From an uncultured Anaerolineae bacterium (GTDB taxonomy: Bacteria > Chloroflexota > Anaerolineae > Anaerolineales > Villigracilaceae): DNA of 64,000 nucleotides. Of the stretch, positions 17,176-25,634 are shown one piece after another; the first letter of the stretch is position 1, and each line of letters begins with the position of its first letter. The translations under genes and the position numbers were made by a program. Under the pieces are notes generated by a model. The model was not told the origin of the DNA, did no database searches, and was given only the letters and a program-made list of their open reading frames with translations. The stretch covers positions 1 to 64,000 of the forward strand of contig CAIQVH010000031.1 of NCBI GenBank assembly GCA_903875215.1, written 5' to 3'.

Positions 17176-17778
17176 ATGGCTTTCGAACTTCCCAAACTTC
17201 CTTATGCATACGAGGCCCTCGAGCCTTTCATTGATGCCCAGACCATGACCATCCATCACACCAAGCATCATCAGGCATATGTGACCAACCTGAACGCCGC
17301 CCTGGAAAAACACCCCGAACTGGGCGGCTGGAGCCTGGATGATTTGGTGGCGCGCCTGGCCGATGTCCCCGAGGATATCCGCACTGCCGTCCGCAACCAT
17401 GGCGGTGGACACTGGAACCATGCCATGTTCTGGAACATCATGGGACCGAATGCCGGAGGCGAGCCCGGCGGTGCACTCGGCAAGGCCATCGAGGCCGATT
17501 TTGGCAGCTTCGCCAGCTTCAAGGCTGAATTTGATAAAGCCGCCATGGGCCGCTTCGGCTCCGGTTGGGCCTGGTTGGTTAATAAAGGTGGAAAACTGGT
17601 CGTTACCTCAAGCGCCAACCAGGATAACCCGCTCAGTGAAGGCCTGCAGCCTTTGATGGGCATTGATGTTTGGGAGCATGCCTACTATCTCAAATATCAG
17701 AACCGCCGCGCAGACTACATCGCCGCCTGGTGGAATGTGGTCAACTGGGAGGCTGTCGCCAGCCGCTACGGCAAGTAA
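17176..17778 (+). CDS. sodA: Superoxide dismutase, Fe/Mn family
   Basis: Converts superoxide to peroxide and oxygen. 200 residues. Metal ligands are visible: His in [12 protein letters not shown], His in HWNHAMFWN, and Asp/His in [20 protein letters not shown]. Motifs GSGWAWLV and NQDNPL fit the family; Mn versus Fe cannot be settled by eye, so the symbol is provisional. CCCGGAGACC precedes the ATG. It has its own promoter and a palindromic terminator. Its presence beside an oxygen-sensitive CODH genome content suggests exposure to oxygen. Confidence 0.93.
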   Translation: MAFELPKLPYAYEALEPFIDAQTMTIHHTKHHQAYVTNLNAALEKHPELGGWSLDDLVARLADVPEDIRTAVRNHGGGHWNHAMFWNIMGPNAGGEPGGALGKAIEADFGSFASFKAEFDKAAMGRFGSGWAWLVNKGGKLVVTSSANQDNPLSEGLQPLMGIDVWEHAYYLKYQNRRADYIAAWWNVVNWEAVASRYGK

Positions 17779-17782
17779 CCCC

Positions 17783-17816
17783 ATCAAAATCCGCGCCAGC
17801 TGGCGCGGATTTTGAT
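17783..17816. terminator. 34-bp perfect palindrome, bidirectional terminator
   Basis: The run from 17783 to 17816 is its own reverse complement with no loop; the core is CCGCGCCAGCTGGCGCGG flanked by AAAA and TTTT. It ends the sod transcript 5 nt after the stop codon. Its last T is the first base of the next -10 box. Confidence 0.85.
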
Positions 17817-17821
17817 ATAAT
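17816..17821 (+). promoter_or_regulatory. -10 box of the ferredoxin gene
   Basis: TATAAT directly abuts the sod terminator palindrome, so a -35 region would fall inside the palindrome. Start expected near 17828. Confidence 0.55.
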
Positions 17822-17870
17822 ATCGGAGCAAAAGTATCCGAAATATTGTTCCAGGCTAGGAGAATCCAAT

Positions 17871-18266
17871 ATGACCCATGTAATCACCAGTCTTTGTCTG
17901 CGCGACAGCGGATGTGTTGAAGTCTGCCCCGTGGAATGTATCACGCCCGGCAAACCCGAAAGCGAGTGGCCGCTGTTCTACATCGATCCCGATACCTGTA
18001 TCGATTGTGGAGCGTGTGTTCCAGAATGCCCCTACAGCGCCATTTTCCCAGAAGACGACCTTCCCGGCGCGTATAACGCCCACGGCGGCGAATATATTAA
18101 CCAGGTTGGGCAGTCTGGTCATTACGAAGGCAGCAACCATCATGGGCAACCCGTCGTGCTGGACAGCGTCCGACAGTTATCCGCCGGCGAGTCCGTGGAT
18201 TTGCGCGGTGACATCGCTTCCAATGCCGCCTTCTATAAAAAAGGGCCCGGCTACGGCGCAAAATAA
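17871..18266 (+). CDS. Two-cluster ferredoxin with C-terminal extension
   Basis: 131-residue electron carrier. Eight cysteines lie in two groups: C9, C15, C19, C23 (CLRDSGCVEVCPVEC) and C43, C46, C49, C53 (CIDCGACVPECP). The first group resembles the [3Fe-4S]/[4Fe-4S] site of seven-iron ferredoxins but lacks their extra leading Cys, so the exact cluster content is open. About 65 residues after the second cluster have no recognised fold. ATG at 17871 follows TAGGAGA. It could feed electrons to CODH or MetVF, but that is inference. Confidence 0.85.
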   Translation: MTHVITSLCLRDSGCVEVCPVECITPGKPESEWPLFYIDPDTCIDCGACVPECPYSAIFPEDDLPGAYNAHGGEYINQVGQSGHYEGSNHHGQPVVLDSVRQLSAGESVDLRGDIASNAAFYKKGPGYGAK

Positions 18267-18280
18267 AGTGCAGAAAACGC

Positions 18281-18314
18281 ATCAGCGCGAGACAGGTGTC
18301 TCGCGCTGATTATT
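18281..18314. terminator. Bidirectional hairpin between ferredoxin and SEDS genes
   Basis: ATCAGCGCGAGACA, GG, then its exact complement: a 14-bp stem with a 2-nt loop and TTATTT on the plus side. The SEDS stop codon overlaps its right edge. Confidence 0.65.
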
Positions 18315-20754
18315 TAATCGCAGCTTCAAGCAAATCCATTCCAAGAGATTGCGCCAGCCCGGGCGCATCTTCTTCCAGCAGGATGACGACCCCGAGCGGC
18401 GTTCCCTGCCACCCGGGCCGCGTGCCGCCAATCAGCCAGGTCACTGCCCCGCCAGACCCGACCTTGGACTGGCTGGTGAATTGCCAGAATGGGCCCGGTA
18501 TGCCCTTCAATAGTTCTATCACCCCCTGCTGATCCAGGCATTGCTCCGGCCGGCCATCTGGAGGAAGCACCACCCAACCCTGGCCAGGAATATCGACTGC
18601 CATAACCAGTTGCAGCGCCGGGCAGAGTCCCGCATTACTCAGGGCTGCCGCGGCGACAGACATCTGCATCGGGCTGAGACCGGGTTCCGTTTTGCCGGCT
18701 GGTGAGGCTGGCGAGGCTGGTAGTCGCAGATCGGGGGTGTGATAAAACCTCAGTTTTTCGAATAATTGCACCTGTTCGGCATTGGTAAGGCTGGTAGTGC
18801 CATATTCCGCCAGAAAGAGAGGCGTAACTGCTGCAGTGGATGGGTAAAGCACTTGCATGGCACGGTTGACCAGGGGCGAGCCCGGTGCGTTTGTGAGGGT
18901 TTCACCCAGGTTATCGAGCAGGTTGGCATTATAAGTTGGGTGCGAGGCGCTGGCCAGGATTTCTCCACTGCGGGCGTTAACCAGTACGATCGCGCCGGCA
19001 TGCTTTCCCAACAGCCGATCGGCCGCTGCCTGGATCCCGAGATCGAGGCTCAGGCGCACATTCAACCCGGCGGGAGGCTGTCCATAGAGCAGATGTTCCC
19101 ACCAGATATCAAGGGCTGGTAGGCCTTGCAGGCCGCGCAAATAGGGGTCGAGCGATTGTTCCAACCCGGCCTGGCCGTAAATGGGGTGAGTGTAGCCGAT
19201 CAGTGGCGATAGGTCTGGGGCAAGAGTCAGCCGCGTAAAATGGCCGGCTTCGCCCTGGGTAATGGTGATGGCTTGATTCTGCCGGTCGAGCAGGCTTCCA
19301 CGCGGCACAAAACGATCGGCGATCGAGCGGCGGGGATTGTCTGTGCGGGCCAGCAGGTCGTCCGCTCGCCAGATGGCCCACCAGCCGTTGGCCAGCGTCC
19401 CGGCGGCGAGGCCGATGCAGAGCAGCGCGGCGATGTGCAGGTATGGGCCGGGCTGGGGCAGAGAGATGGGTTCAGCCTCCAATTCACTGCTGACCTGGGT
19501 CAAAATTAACAAGGCCAGGAAGCTGGTCAGCAGCGATGAGCCGCCGTAGGAGACGAAGGGCAGGGTGACCCCGGTGAGCGGGAGCAGGCGCAGGTTGCCG
19601 CCTATGATCAGGATGCTTTGTGCGCCGAAATACGTGGCTATGCCAGCCGCCAGCAAGCGCCGAAAATTGCTTCCGGCCCGGATGGCGATGATGAATCCGC
19701 GGACAATGAGTATGGCCAGCAGGATGAAAAGCGCGAAGGTGCCCAGCAGCCCGAATTCTTCGCTGATGGTGGTAAATATGAAGTCTGATTGGGCAACGGG
19801 CACCAGACCGGGTGCTCCCATTCCCAATCCGCGCCCGTCGATGCCGCCGCTGGCGACGGCCAGGATGGACTGGATGATCTGGTAGGAATTGCCGGATGGG
19901 TCGGCCCAGGGGTTCAGCCAGGCGTCAATACGCAGGCGAATCAGGTCAATGGTAAAGTATCCGGTCAACGCGGCGGCGGCCAGCAGCCCGAGTGAAATGC
20001 CGAGCAGGCGTCTTTTCGCGCTGGCCAGGTAGACGATAGCAGCATAAAGAAAGATGAATATGGAGGCTGTTCCGAGGTCGCGTTGGATGAGCAGGATGGT
20101 GAGTGCAAGCCCGGTCAGCAGCAGGGTGGGAAAGAGCAGGGGCAGCAGGTGGGTGCGGATGGGTAAGCGGCTGGCAAAGTAGGCGGCCAGGTAAATGATC
20201 AGAAGCAGTTTGAGCGGTTCGGAGGGCTGCAGGTACAAACCGCAGCAGCCCAGCCACAAGCGCGGACCTGCGCCGCCGGGATTGGTGCCGAAGAACAGCG
20301 TCAGCGCGGTCAGGAGCAGGCCGCTCGTCAGGATGAGATACTTGTAGCGGCGGAGGATGTCGAGGTTGAGGGGGGTGCGCAGCCCGGTGAGAAAAACCGT
20401 CATGCTGACTGTCAGCCAGGCGGCCTGTCGTAAACCAAATCCGTTGGATAAACGCCAGATGGAGAGCATCCCCCAGCCGGCGAGCAGCGCGGCGATTGGG
20501 AGCAGGTAAGGGTCGGCATCGGGAGTGTGGCGGGTGAATTGGCGCTGCGCCAGCCAGGCGGCCAGCAGCCAGAGGGCCAGCCCGCCCCAGTGAGACCAGC
20601 GCAGCAAGGATAAGTCCCAACTGCGAGAGCGCGCCACTGGGGCCAGGCTCAGCATAGCGGCATTGAGGCTCAAAAAGAGAGCCGCCAGTTTTAACAGGCG
20701 GCTATGGATTTCGGCCGGAGGCAGGTATTGGGGTTTGAAATTAAAGGCTGGCAT
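18310..20754 (-). CDS. SEDS (FtsW/RodA) protein fused to a degenerate transpeptidase domain
   Basis: 814 residues. Residues about 15-445 form a SEDS peptidoglycan polymerase/flippase-like membrane domain with LWLGCCGLYLQPSEPLKLL, IQRDLGTASIF and PFVSYGGSSLL, the hallmark FtsW/RodA motifs. After a further helix (about 460), residues 480-814 match a class B penicillin-binding protein: RGSLLDRQN, then RAMQVLYPSTAAV where SxxK should be, and KVGSGG where KTG should be. The active-site Lys is missing, so the domain is probably a non-catalytic partner. The operon order FhaA-FhaB-MtnP-SEDS recalls actinobacterial fhaAB-rodA-pbpA clusters. Confidence 0.88.
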   Translation of the reverse strand: MPAFNFKPQYLPPAEIHSRLLKLAALFLSLNAAMLSLAPVARSRSWDLSLLRWSHWGGLALWLLAAWLAQRQFTRHTPDADPYLLPIAALLAGWGMLSIWRLSNGFGLRQAAWLTVSMTVFLTGLRTPLNLDILRRYKYLILTSGLLLTALTLFFGTNPGGAGPRLWLGCCGLYLQPSEPLKLLLIIYLAAYFASRLPIRTHLLPLLFPTLLLTGLALTILLIQRDLGTASIFIFLYAAIVYLASAKRRLLGISLGLLAAAALTGYFTIDLIRLRIDAWLNPWADPSGNSYQIIQSILAVASGGIDGRGLGMGAPGLVPVAQSDFIFTTISEEFGLLGTFALFILLAILIVRGFIIAIRAGSNFRRLLAAGIATYFGAQSILIIGGNLRLLPLTGVTLPFVSYGGSSLLTSFLALLILTQVSSELEAEPISLPQPGPYLHIAALLCIGLAAGTLANGWWAIWRADDLLARTDNPRRSIADRFVPRGSLLDRQNQAITITQGEAGHFTRLTLAPDLSPLIGYTHPIYGQAGLEQSLDPYLRGLQGLPALDIWWEHLLYGQPPAGLNVRLSLDLGIQAAADRLLGKHAGAIVLVNARSGEILASASHPTYNANLLDNLGETLTNAPGSPLVNRAMQVLYPSTAAVTPLFLAEYGTTSLTNAEQVQLFEKLRFYHTPDLRLPASPASPAGKTEPGLSPMQMSVAAAALSNAGLCPALQLVMAVDIPGQGWVVLPPDGRPEQCLDQQGVIELLKGIPGPFWQFTSQSKVGSGGAVTWLIGGTRPGWQGTPLGVVILLEEDAPGLAQSLGMDLLEAAIK

Positions 20755-20795
20755 TTTTAAACTGCCCGCGTGGATCGTCGGGGCAGCAACGCCGA

Positions 20796-21665
20796 TCAGG
20801 CGAGGTACTTTTTCACCAGCAGGTCCAGCTTTTGGCGGGTGGGTGCCGGGATGGCTTGCGGATGGGTGATCAGCGCACTGGCCAGTGCCGAGTGGCAGGT
20901 GCAGAGTGATTCTGGGGCCAGGCTGCGCGCCAGGAGGCGGACGGCTTCCTGGGCGGTGGAGGTGTTCTGGGTAAGCGTCTGAATCACCATTTCAACGGTG
21001 ACCGGTTCGGCGGTCACATGCCAGACGTCATAATCGGTGACGTGCGCCATGACGGCGTAGCACATCTCGGCTTCGCGCGCCAAGAAGGCCTCCGGCGAAG
21101 CCGTCATACCGATGATTGACATACCCCAGGCTCGGAATACGTTGGATTCGGCCTTGGTTGAGAAGCGCGGCCCCTCAATGGTGATGAAAGCGCCCCCTTT
21201 GTGGGCCGTCGCGCCTGCGCTTTTTACCGCCGCATAAACCTCTTCGCTGAGTGTGGCGCAGAAAGGATCGGCCACTCCAACATGGGCCACCAGCCCCTCT
21301 CCAAAGAAGGTGCGCTCGCGGCGCCCCTTGGTGTTGTCGTACAGCTGGTCGGGGATGACGATCTGGCCGGGGGCATAGTCTTCGCGCAGCGACCCGCAGG
21401 CACTGATGCTGATGATGCGGCTCGCGCCCAACATTTTCAGTGCGTAAATGTTGGCGCGGTAATTGACCTCGCTGGGCGTGATGAAATGTCCCTGCCCGTG
21501 CCGGGCCAGGAAAGCCACCCGCTGGCCTTCGAGCGTCCCAACTACGATAGGCGAACTGGGTTTGCCAAAGGGCGTTTCGAGGTTGTATTCGGTGGTTTCG
21601 GTCAGGCCCGGCATGCTGTATAAGCCCGAGCCGCCAATAACCGCAAAGGAAAGATTTTCAGCCAT
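20796..21665 (-). CDS. mtnP: S-methyl-5'-thioadenosine phosphorylase
   Basis: Splits methylthioadenosine with phosphate into adenine and methylthioribose-1-phosphate. 289 residues. Hallmarks are GGSGLYSMPGL at the N-terminus (phosphate loop), ARHGQGHFITPSEVNYRANIYA, ISACGSLRED, the active-site stretch GGAFITIEGPRFST and GMTASPEAFLAREAEMCYA. The last two favour MTA over inosine-type phosphorylases. ATG at 21665 has GGAG 6-9 nt upstream, within the end of the FhaB gene, which it overlaps by 8 nt. Confidence 0.88.
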   Translation of the reverse strand: MAENLSFAVIGGSGLYSMPGLTETTEYNLETPFGKPSSPIVVGTLEGQRVAFLARHGQGHFITPSEVNYRANIYALKMLGASRIISISACGSLREDYAPGQIVIPDQLYDNTKGRRERTFFGEGLVAHVGVADPFCATLSEEVYAAVKSAGATAHKGGAFITIEGPRFSTKAESNVFRAWGMSIIGMTASPEAFLAREAEMCYAVMAHVTDYDVWHVTAEPVTVEMVIQTLTQNTSTAQEAVRLLARSLAPESLCTCHSALASALITHPQAIPAPTRQKLDLLVKKYLA

Positions 21666-22107
21666 GTGCCACTCCATTTGTTTCCAGGTTGACCGTCAAC
21701 GTTGTTTGTCCGCACCTGATCTGATCTGCGCTGACAACGATGGTTGCTGTGCCGAGCATCTCATCGTTCAGCCGGGTGCCGTTGGTGGATTGCAGATCCT
21801 CCAGCCACCATTGATTGTGATGAAAAGTCAGCCGGGCATGCCGCGCCGATATAGTGCTGTCTTCCAGCAGGCATTCGCAATCTGGATCCCGGCCGATTAC
21901 GATTTCTGTCGTTTCAGTAAATTTCAGCACCCGGGTTGGCACATCGTCGGTTTGAATTGTCAGCGTCAGGGGAATCACCTTGCGGTTCGAAACAAGTGTG
22001 GATTGCTGCCTGAGCGACAACCACAACATGGAAAGCGCCGAACCGACAAACCCATATAAAACGACAGCCGCCAGGATCCGCAATCCCAGCAGAAGAACGG
22101 CGCTCAT
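21658..22107 (-). CDS. Membrane-anchored FHA-domain protein (FhaB-like)
   Basis: 149 residues: one N-terminal helix (about residues 5-30), a short linker, and a C-terminal forkhead-associated domain with IGRDPDCECLLEDSTISARH and LEDLQSTNGTRLND, the two phosphothreonine-binding loops. The shape equals actinobacterial FhaB/FipA. It starts within the last 4 nt of FhaA (ATGA overlap). It probably recruits a phosphorylated partner to the cell-wall machinery encoded downstream; no Ser/Thr kinase gene lies in the window. Confidence 0.85.
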   Translation of the reverse strand: MSAVLLLGLRILAAVVLYGFVGSALSMLWLSLRQQSTLVSNRKVIPLTLTIQTDDVPTRVLKFTETTEIVIGRDPDCECLLEDSTISARHARLTFHHNQWWLEDLQSTNGTRLNDEMLGTATIVVSADQIRCGQTTLTVNLETNGVAHG

Positions 22108-22913
22108 GTCTGCTCGTCGTCAGTTTCTGTGCTCTTCAAAACCGCAGTTTGGCGTTCTCCTGCCGCCTGTGAGAAAGGCGCTGTATCCCCGGTGTGGATG
22201 GAAGGCGGGGGATTATCCTGCCCGAACACAATCGGCAGCCCGGCCAGCGAAATCACATCCCCTGGGTAGAGCACACTCTGGTTGACACGCTGGCCATTGA
22301 TATAGGTGCCACCGGTTGAATTGAGATCAAACAGGATGAAGCGTCCACGCACATACCGGATCTGAGCATGGTAGCGAGAAACTCGTGGGTCATCCACCAC
22401 CAGATGGTTATCCAGACGACGCCCGATATTCGTTACCGCTTGGTTGAGGGGAAATACCCTCGTTCCGCCCACAATCAAAAAGGCGGCGCGGCCTGGCGGA
22501 TCCTGGTCACTTTCCTCGCGCATATCCTGGGTTTCTGCGACCTTGTTAGCCTTCTGAACCCGTACATCATCCACTTCCACCAGGGGATCTCCAACCAGGC
22601 TGATGGATAAAATCCCGTCAAAACGTACCCCGATCTCGCTGGCTACCAGCCGGTAGATTTTTGTCAGCCCTTCCATCAGGCGTGGATCTTTCTGCCACTG
22701 CGACATCATCGCAGGATTCACCACCAGTTGGATCATATGGGGCAGCACGTTGGCATTTTCTTTCAGCCCCTTGGTAGACAGGTTGGAACGCAAAGTCTCT
22801 GCCAGCTGGCGGGAAATTCGGTCGCGGTAGTTCGGCCCGGGCAGATATTTGACCAGATGTACTTCAATCAGGTTCTGCAGTCTGAGCTCGATATCGTTAA
22901 GTTCGAAAGCCAT
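22104..22913 (-). CDS. DUF3662 plus FHA-domain protein (FhaA-like)
   Basis: 269-residue cytoplasmic protein. Residues 1-120 fit DUF3662 (start MAFELNDIELRLQNLIEVHL), and residues about 160-240 are an FHA domain with NIGRRLDNHLVVDDPRVSRYH and FDLNSTGGTYINGQRV. The same two-domain plan defines actinobacterial FhaA, which binds phosphorylated cell-wall regulators. First gene of the operon, with its own promoter at 22946-22974. A weak AATGAGCCT lies before the ATG. Confidence 0.86.
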   Translation of the reverse strand: MAFELNDIELRLQNLIEVHLVKYLPGPNYRDRISRQLAETLRSNLSTKGLKENANVLPHMIQLVVNPAMMSQWQKDPRLMEGLTKIYRLVASEIGVRFDGILSISLVGDPLVEVDDVRVQKANKVAETQDMREESDQDPPGRAAFLIVGGTRVFPLNQAVTNIGRRLDNHLVVDDPRVSRYHAQIRYVRGRFILFDLNSTGGTYINGQRVNQSVLYPGDVISLAGLPIVFGQDNPPPSIHTGDTAPFSQAAGERQTAVLKSTETDDEQT

Positions 22914-22945
22914 AGGCTCATTCCTGGAGCAATCAATCCATTATC

Positions 22946-22974
22946 AGTATAAGGAAAAGGCTGGGGTTTGGCAA
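22946..22974 (-). promoter_or_regulatory. Sigma-70 promoter of the fha-mtnP-SEDS operon
   Basis: Minus strand TTGCCA (22974-22969), 17 nt, TATACT (22951-22946). It lies 32 nt upstream of the FhaA start. Confidence 0.75.
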
Positions 22975-23094
22975 CCTGTTTATCCGGAAGCCAATTTACA
23001 TGCTATTATTATCACATAAAGTCGAGTTTTTGTGCAACCTTTGGGCTTTATCTTACTCTGCGCCCATGCCACCATACCCAACCCGGAGAACACC

Positions 23095-24072
23095 ATGGCC
23101 CTGCCGCTTGTTTTGCTTACTCATCCGCTGCCTCCCGAATGGATATCCACGCTACAGGGACGAGTGCGCCTGCTCGTTGGCCCGGCTGAGCCGCCCGGCT
23201 TTGCCCCACACCTGCTCGAATATCTCGGGGAGGCTGAAGGAATATTCTGCCTGCTGACCGACAAAGTGGATCAGGCCCTGCTTGAAGCGGCGCCGCGCCT
23301 GCGCGTCGTCAGCAACATGGCGGTTGGATACGATAATATCGATATCCCAGCCTGTACCCGGCGGCGGCTTCCGGTTGGCAACACTCCCGGCGTGCTGACC
23401 GACGCCACGGCGGATCTGGCTTTTGCCTTGCTGCTCGCCTCGGCCCGTGGATTAACCAAGGCCGCCCTCGATGCCCGCGATGGGCTGTGGCAAACCTGGA
23501 GTCCGATAGGTTGGCTGGGTGCAGATTTGCGCGGCGCAACCCTGGGACTGGTCGGCCTCGGCAAGATTGGCAAGGCGGTTGCCGAACGCGCCCGTGGATT
23601 TGGTCTTAACCTGCTTTACACTGATTCCGCTCCCCAGCCGGCCGCCGAATCCGCGCTCGGTGTCCAGTACGCCTCGTTCGATCAGCTGTTGCGCACGAGC
23701 GACTTCGTCAGCCTGCACTGTCCGCTCAGCGCTGAAACCCGCCATCTCATCAATGCACAGACCTTGCGCCGGATGAAAAAAACCTCCGTCCTGATTAACA
23801 CATCGCGCGGCGCGGTTGTGGACACCGACGCCCTCGTCAATGCCCTGCGCGAAGGCTGGATTGCCGCCGCGGGGTTGGATGTCACCGACCCAGAACCGCT
23901 TCCGCCCGACCACCCATTATATGATTTGCCCAACTGCCTGATAGCTCCGCACATCGGCTCTGCCACGCACGGAGCCCGCCGCCACATGGCTGAACTGGCT
24001 TGCGAAAACCTGCTCGCCGGCCTGGAGGGGCGGCCATTGCCGCATTGCGTTAACCCCGAACTGAACGATTAA
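23095..24072 (+). CDS. 2-hydroxyacid dehydrogenase (glyoxylate/hydroxypyruvate reductase-like)
   Basis: 325 residues. NAD(P)-binding motif GLVGLGKIGKAVAERARGFG, NTSRGAVVDTDAL, DVTDPEPLPPDHPLYDLPN and the catalytic APHIGSATHGAR follow the D-isomer dehydrogenase order; the last resembles glyoxylate reductases (GyaR). ATG at 23095 follows CCCGGAGAAC; a longer upstream frame is unlikely. It is transcribed alone, divergent from the fha operon and ended by the terminator at 24095. Confidence 0.88.
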   Translation: MALPLVLLTHPLPPEWISTLQGRVRLLVGPAEPPGFAPHLLEYLGEAEGIFCLLTDKVDQALLEAAPRLRVVSNMAVGYDNIDIPACTRRRLPVGNTPGVLTDATADLAFALLLASARGLTKAALDARDGLWQTWSPIGWLGADLRGATLGLVGLGKIGKAVAERARGFGLNLLYTDSAPQPAAESALGVQYASFDQLLRTSDFVSLHCPLSAETRHLINAQTLRRMKKTSVLINTSRGAVVDTDALVNALREGWIAAAGLDVTDPEPLPPDHPLYDLPNCLIAPHIGSATHGARRHMAELACENLLAGLEGRPLPHCVNPELND

Positions 24073-24094
24073 TGCGCTGAGTTGGATAATAAAA

Positions 24095-24126
24095 ACTTCC
24101 GGGGTAATCACCCCGGAAGTCCGTTT
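24095..24126. terminator. Bidirectional intrinsic terminator
   Basis: ACTTCCGGGG, a 6-nt loop, CCCCGGAAGT, with AAAA before and CCGTTTTC after. It separates convergent genes. Confidence 0.85.
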
Positions 24127-24717
24127 TCAGCCTGAAATGGGCTTGTTACAACTTGGGCAGGTGCGCTCACCTCGCAGCACCACGAATCCGCAAGCTGCGC
24201 ATGTGCGCGGCTGGACATTTCCCAGTGGGGCGCCGCACGCCACGCAACTGCTTTGCCCAACCGGGTTGGCTGTACTGCAAAACTCGCAAACCGCGCGTTG
24301 CAGCCGCTCCGAAATTTGCGTGCTCGCGTGCTGCTGCTGTGCCGCCTGGTTCACCACCTGCCAGACCGTATCCACCATCTGGAGGTTCTCAATATCCTGG
24401 GCAAGATCATCCAGCCGGTTAAGCAGATTCCACGGATTCAACAGCGTCGCCACCACCGTCTGCCCCATGCTGGCCGCCACTCCCAGCCAGGCCTGCTCCC
24501 CAACACTGACCATCAAACCATCGGCTACCGGTTTGATCTGCACCGTTAAAGCCGTCTGCCCGCCGCTCGCAGCGCCCTCGCGCGTGGAAATCTGGACGGT
24601 CAGATTTTGTTGATTCCCAAACATTTGCGTCCGCATATTGCCGCGGTTAAAATGCGCCAGCAGTTTCTCCGCAAGCTCATTAGGGGTTAGGTCGCCATGA
24701 AAAATTCTCTGTTCCAT
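24127..24717 (-). CDS. Protein with two C-terminal zinc ribbons, function unknown
   Basis: 196 residues. Residues 1-130 show no family I recognise; they contain a beta-rich part (LTVQISTREG...TALTVQIKPV) and AWLGVAASMGQTVVATLLNP, a weakly hydrophobic stretch. The end carries CEFCSTANPVGQSSCVACG and CAACGFVVLRGERTCPSC, two CxxC-CxxC zinc ribbons. ATG at 24717 lies only 7 nt after a TATAAT box, so the message is probably leaderless. It is divergent from the SH3 gene, whose start is 50 nt away. Confidence 0.7.
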   Translation of the reverse strand: MEQRIFHGDLTPNELAEKLLAHFNRGNMRTQMFGNQQNLTVQISTREGAASGGQTALTVQIKPVADGLMVSVGEQAWLGVAASMGQTVVATLLNPWNLLNRLDDLAQDIENLQMVDTVWQVVNQAAQQQHASTQISERLQRAVCEFCSTANPVGQSSCVACGAPLGNVQPRTCAACGFVVLRGERTCPSCNKPISG

Positions 24718-24724
24718 AGTTTCG

Positions 24725-24730
24725 ATTATA
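24725..24730 (-). promoter_or_regulatory. -10 box giving a leaderless transcript
   Basis: Minus-strand TATAAT ends 7 nt before the ATG at 24717, so transcription should begin at or next to the start codon. Confidence 0.7.
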
Positions 24731-24767
24731 ATCACCTTCGCGAAAAATTCCAGAATCAGGCGGATCA

Positions 24768-25382
24768 ATGCGTCCCATCACAAAACCTGTCTTTGCCATC
24801 TTTTTTCTGTGCGGGCTTTTATTGCTACTAATTAACGTGCCCACTCCGAAAAAAGTTGCAGCACAACAACCAACCGGTTCCGTCCCGACCGTTACCAGCA
24901 CCCCATCCGGCTCCTACATCACTGTCACTTACCCCGAACAGATCAACATCCGCTCCGGACCGAGCTCCTACCTGTACCCTGCGATTGGCGTGCTCCTGAC
25001 GGATGAAACTGCCCCGGCAGTGGGGCGCTCTCCCGGCGGCGAATGGATCCAGATCCGCCACCCCGGCATTCAAGGTGGACTCGGCTGGGTTTACGCTCCG
25101 CTGGTCAACCTTTCACCTGGTGCTAATCTGCCGATTGTGGAGCCGCCTCCCACCCCAACCCCCATCACCACCCCGACCATTGACCCAACCCTGGCAGCGG
25201 CTTACCTGCCTCAAGCCGTTCCCACGCGTCTGCCAACCTTTACCCCTCCCGGCATCCTCGTTATCCCGACGTATGAAGCCCAGTCGGTAACAGCCACTGG
25301 CGTGCCCATGGGACTGGTGATTGCATTATTATTCCTCGTAGGCGGATTTGGTTCGCTGATCTCTTTCCTGCGCGGTCGTTGA
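24768..25382 (+). CDS. Secreted or membrane-anchored SH3b-domain protein
   Basis: 204 residues. An N-terminal hydrophobic segment (about 8-28) acts as signal or anchor. A bacterial SH3 domain follows at residues 45-115, with INIRSGPSSYLYPAIGVL and GEWIQIRHPGIQGGLGWVYA, then a Pro/Thr linker and a C-terminal helix (VIALLFLVGGFGSLISFL) before a basic tail. Such SH3b modules bind cell-wall peptides. No catalytic domain is present. It has a strong terminator downstream. Confidence 0.82.
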   Translation: MRPITKPVFAIFFLCGLLLLLINVPTPKKVAAQQPTGSVPTVTSTPSGSYITVTYPEQINIRSGPSSYLYPAIGVLLTDETAPAVGRSPGGEWIQIRHPGIQGGLGWVYAPLVNLSPGANLPIVEPPPTPTPITTPTIDPTLAAAYLPQAVPTRLPTFTPPGILVIPTYEAQSVTATGVPMGLVIALLFLVGGFGSLISFLRGR

Positions 25383-25399
25383 GCCACCACCGACTAGAC

Positions 25400-25434
25400 A
25401 AAACCGGAAGCATCTCGTGCTTCCGGTTTTTTTT
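25400..25434 (+). terminator. Intrinsic terminator of the SH3b gene
   Basis: AAACCGGAAGCA, 5-nt loop, TGCTTCCGGTTT followed by TTTTT. Confidence 0.9.
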
Positions 25435-25465
25435 ATCTAAAAAGGCCAGGCAGGTTGCCCCCAAA

Positions 25466-25546
25466 AAAGAAGACACCGGCCGCGGAAGTCCCCCTTCCTG
25501 TGCGCCGGTGCCGTTCACGTGGGCCCCAGACCACGTTTGTTATGTT
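25466..25546 (-). ncRNA. Putative small RNA, copy 1
   Basis: Minus-strand transcript of about 80 nt predicted from structure. The -10-like TATTAT is at 25558-25553 with start near 25546. First hairpin: ACGTGG-8 nt-CCACGT (25517-25536). Second: CACCGGC...GCCGGTG (25474-25510), whose loop contains a small inner hairpin GGAAG-GGGGA-CTTCC, followed by TCTTCTTTTTT as terminator. No start codon with a ribosome site is present. The RNA body and the upstream block are almost identical in copy 2, while the sequence between them has drifted, as expected for a functional RNA with a regulated promoter. Confidence 0.65.
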
Positions 25547-25567
25547 GACCCTATAATACTCAGCAGG

Positions 25568-25606
25568 CGTAGACACATCGTAGACAAAACTTGCATATTT
25601 GTAAGG
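25568..25606 (-). promoter_or_regulatory. Conserved activator-type block, copy 1
   Basis: On the minus strand, two TGTCTACG boxes 11 bp apart (25586-25579 and 25575-25568) occupy the place of a -35 box, preceded by CCTTACAAATATGCAAG. Direct repeats at 11-bp spacing are typical of OmpR/PhoB-type response regulators. The regulator is not identified. Confidence 0.55.
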
Positions 25607-25634
25607 TGAATGGATGGAAATTCTGGCCAGTTTC

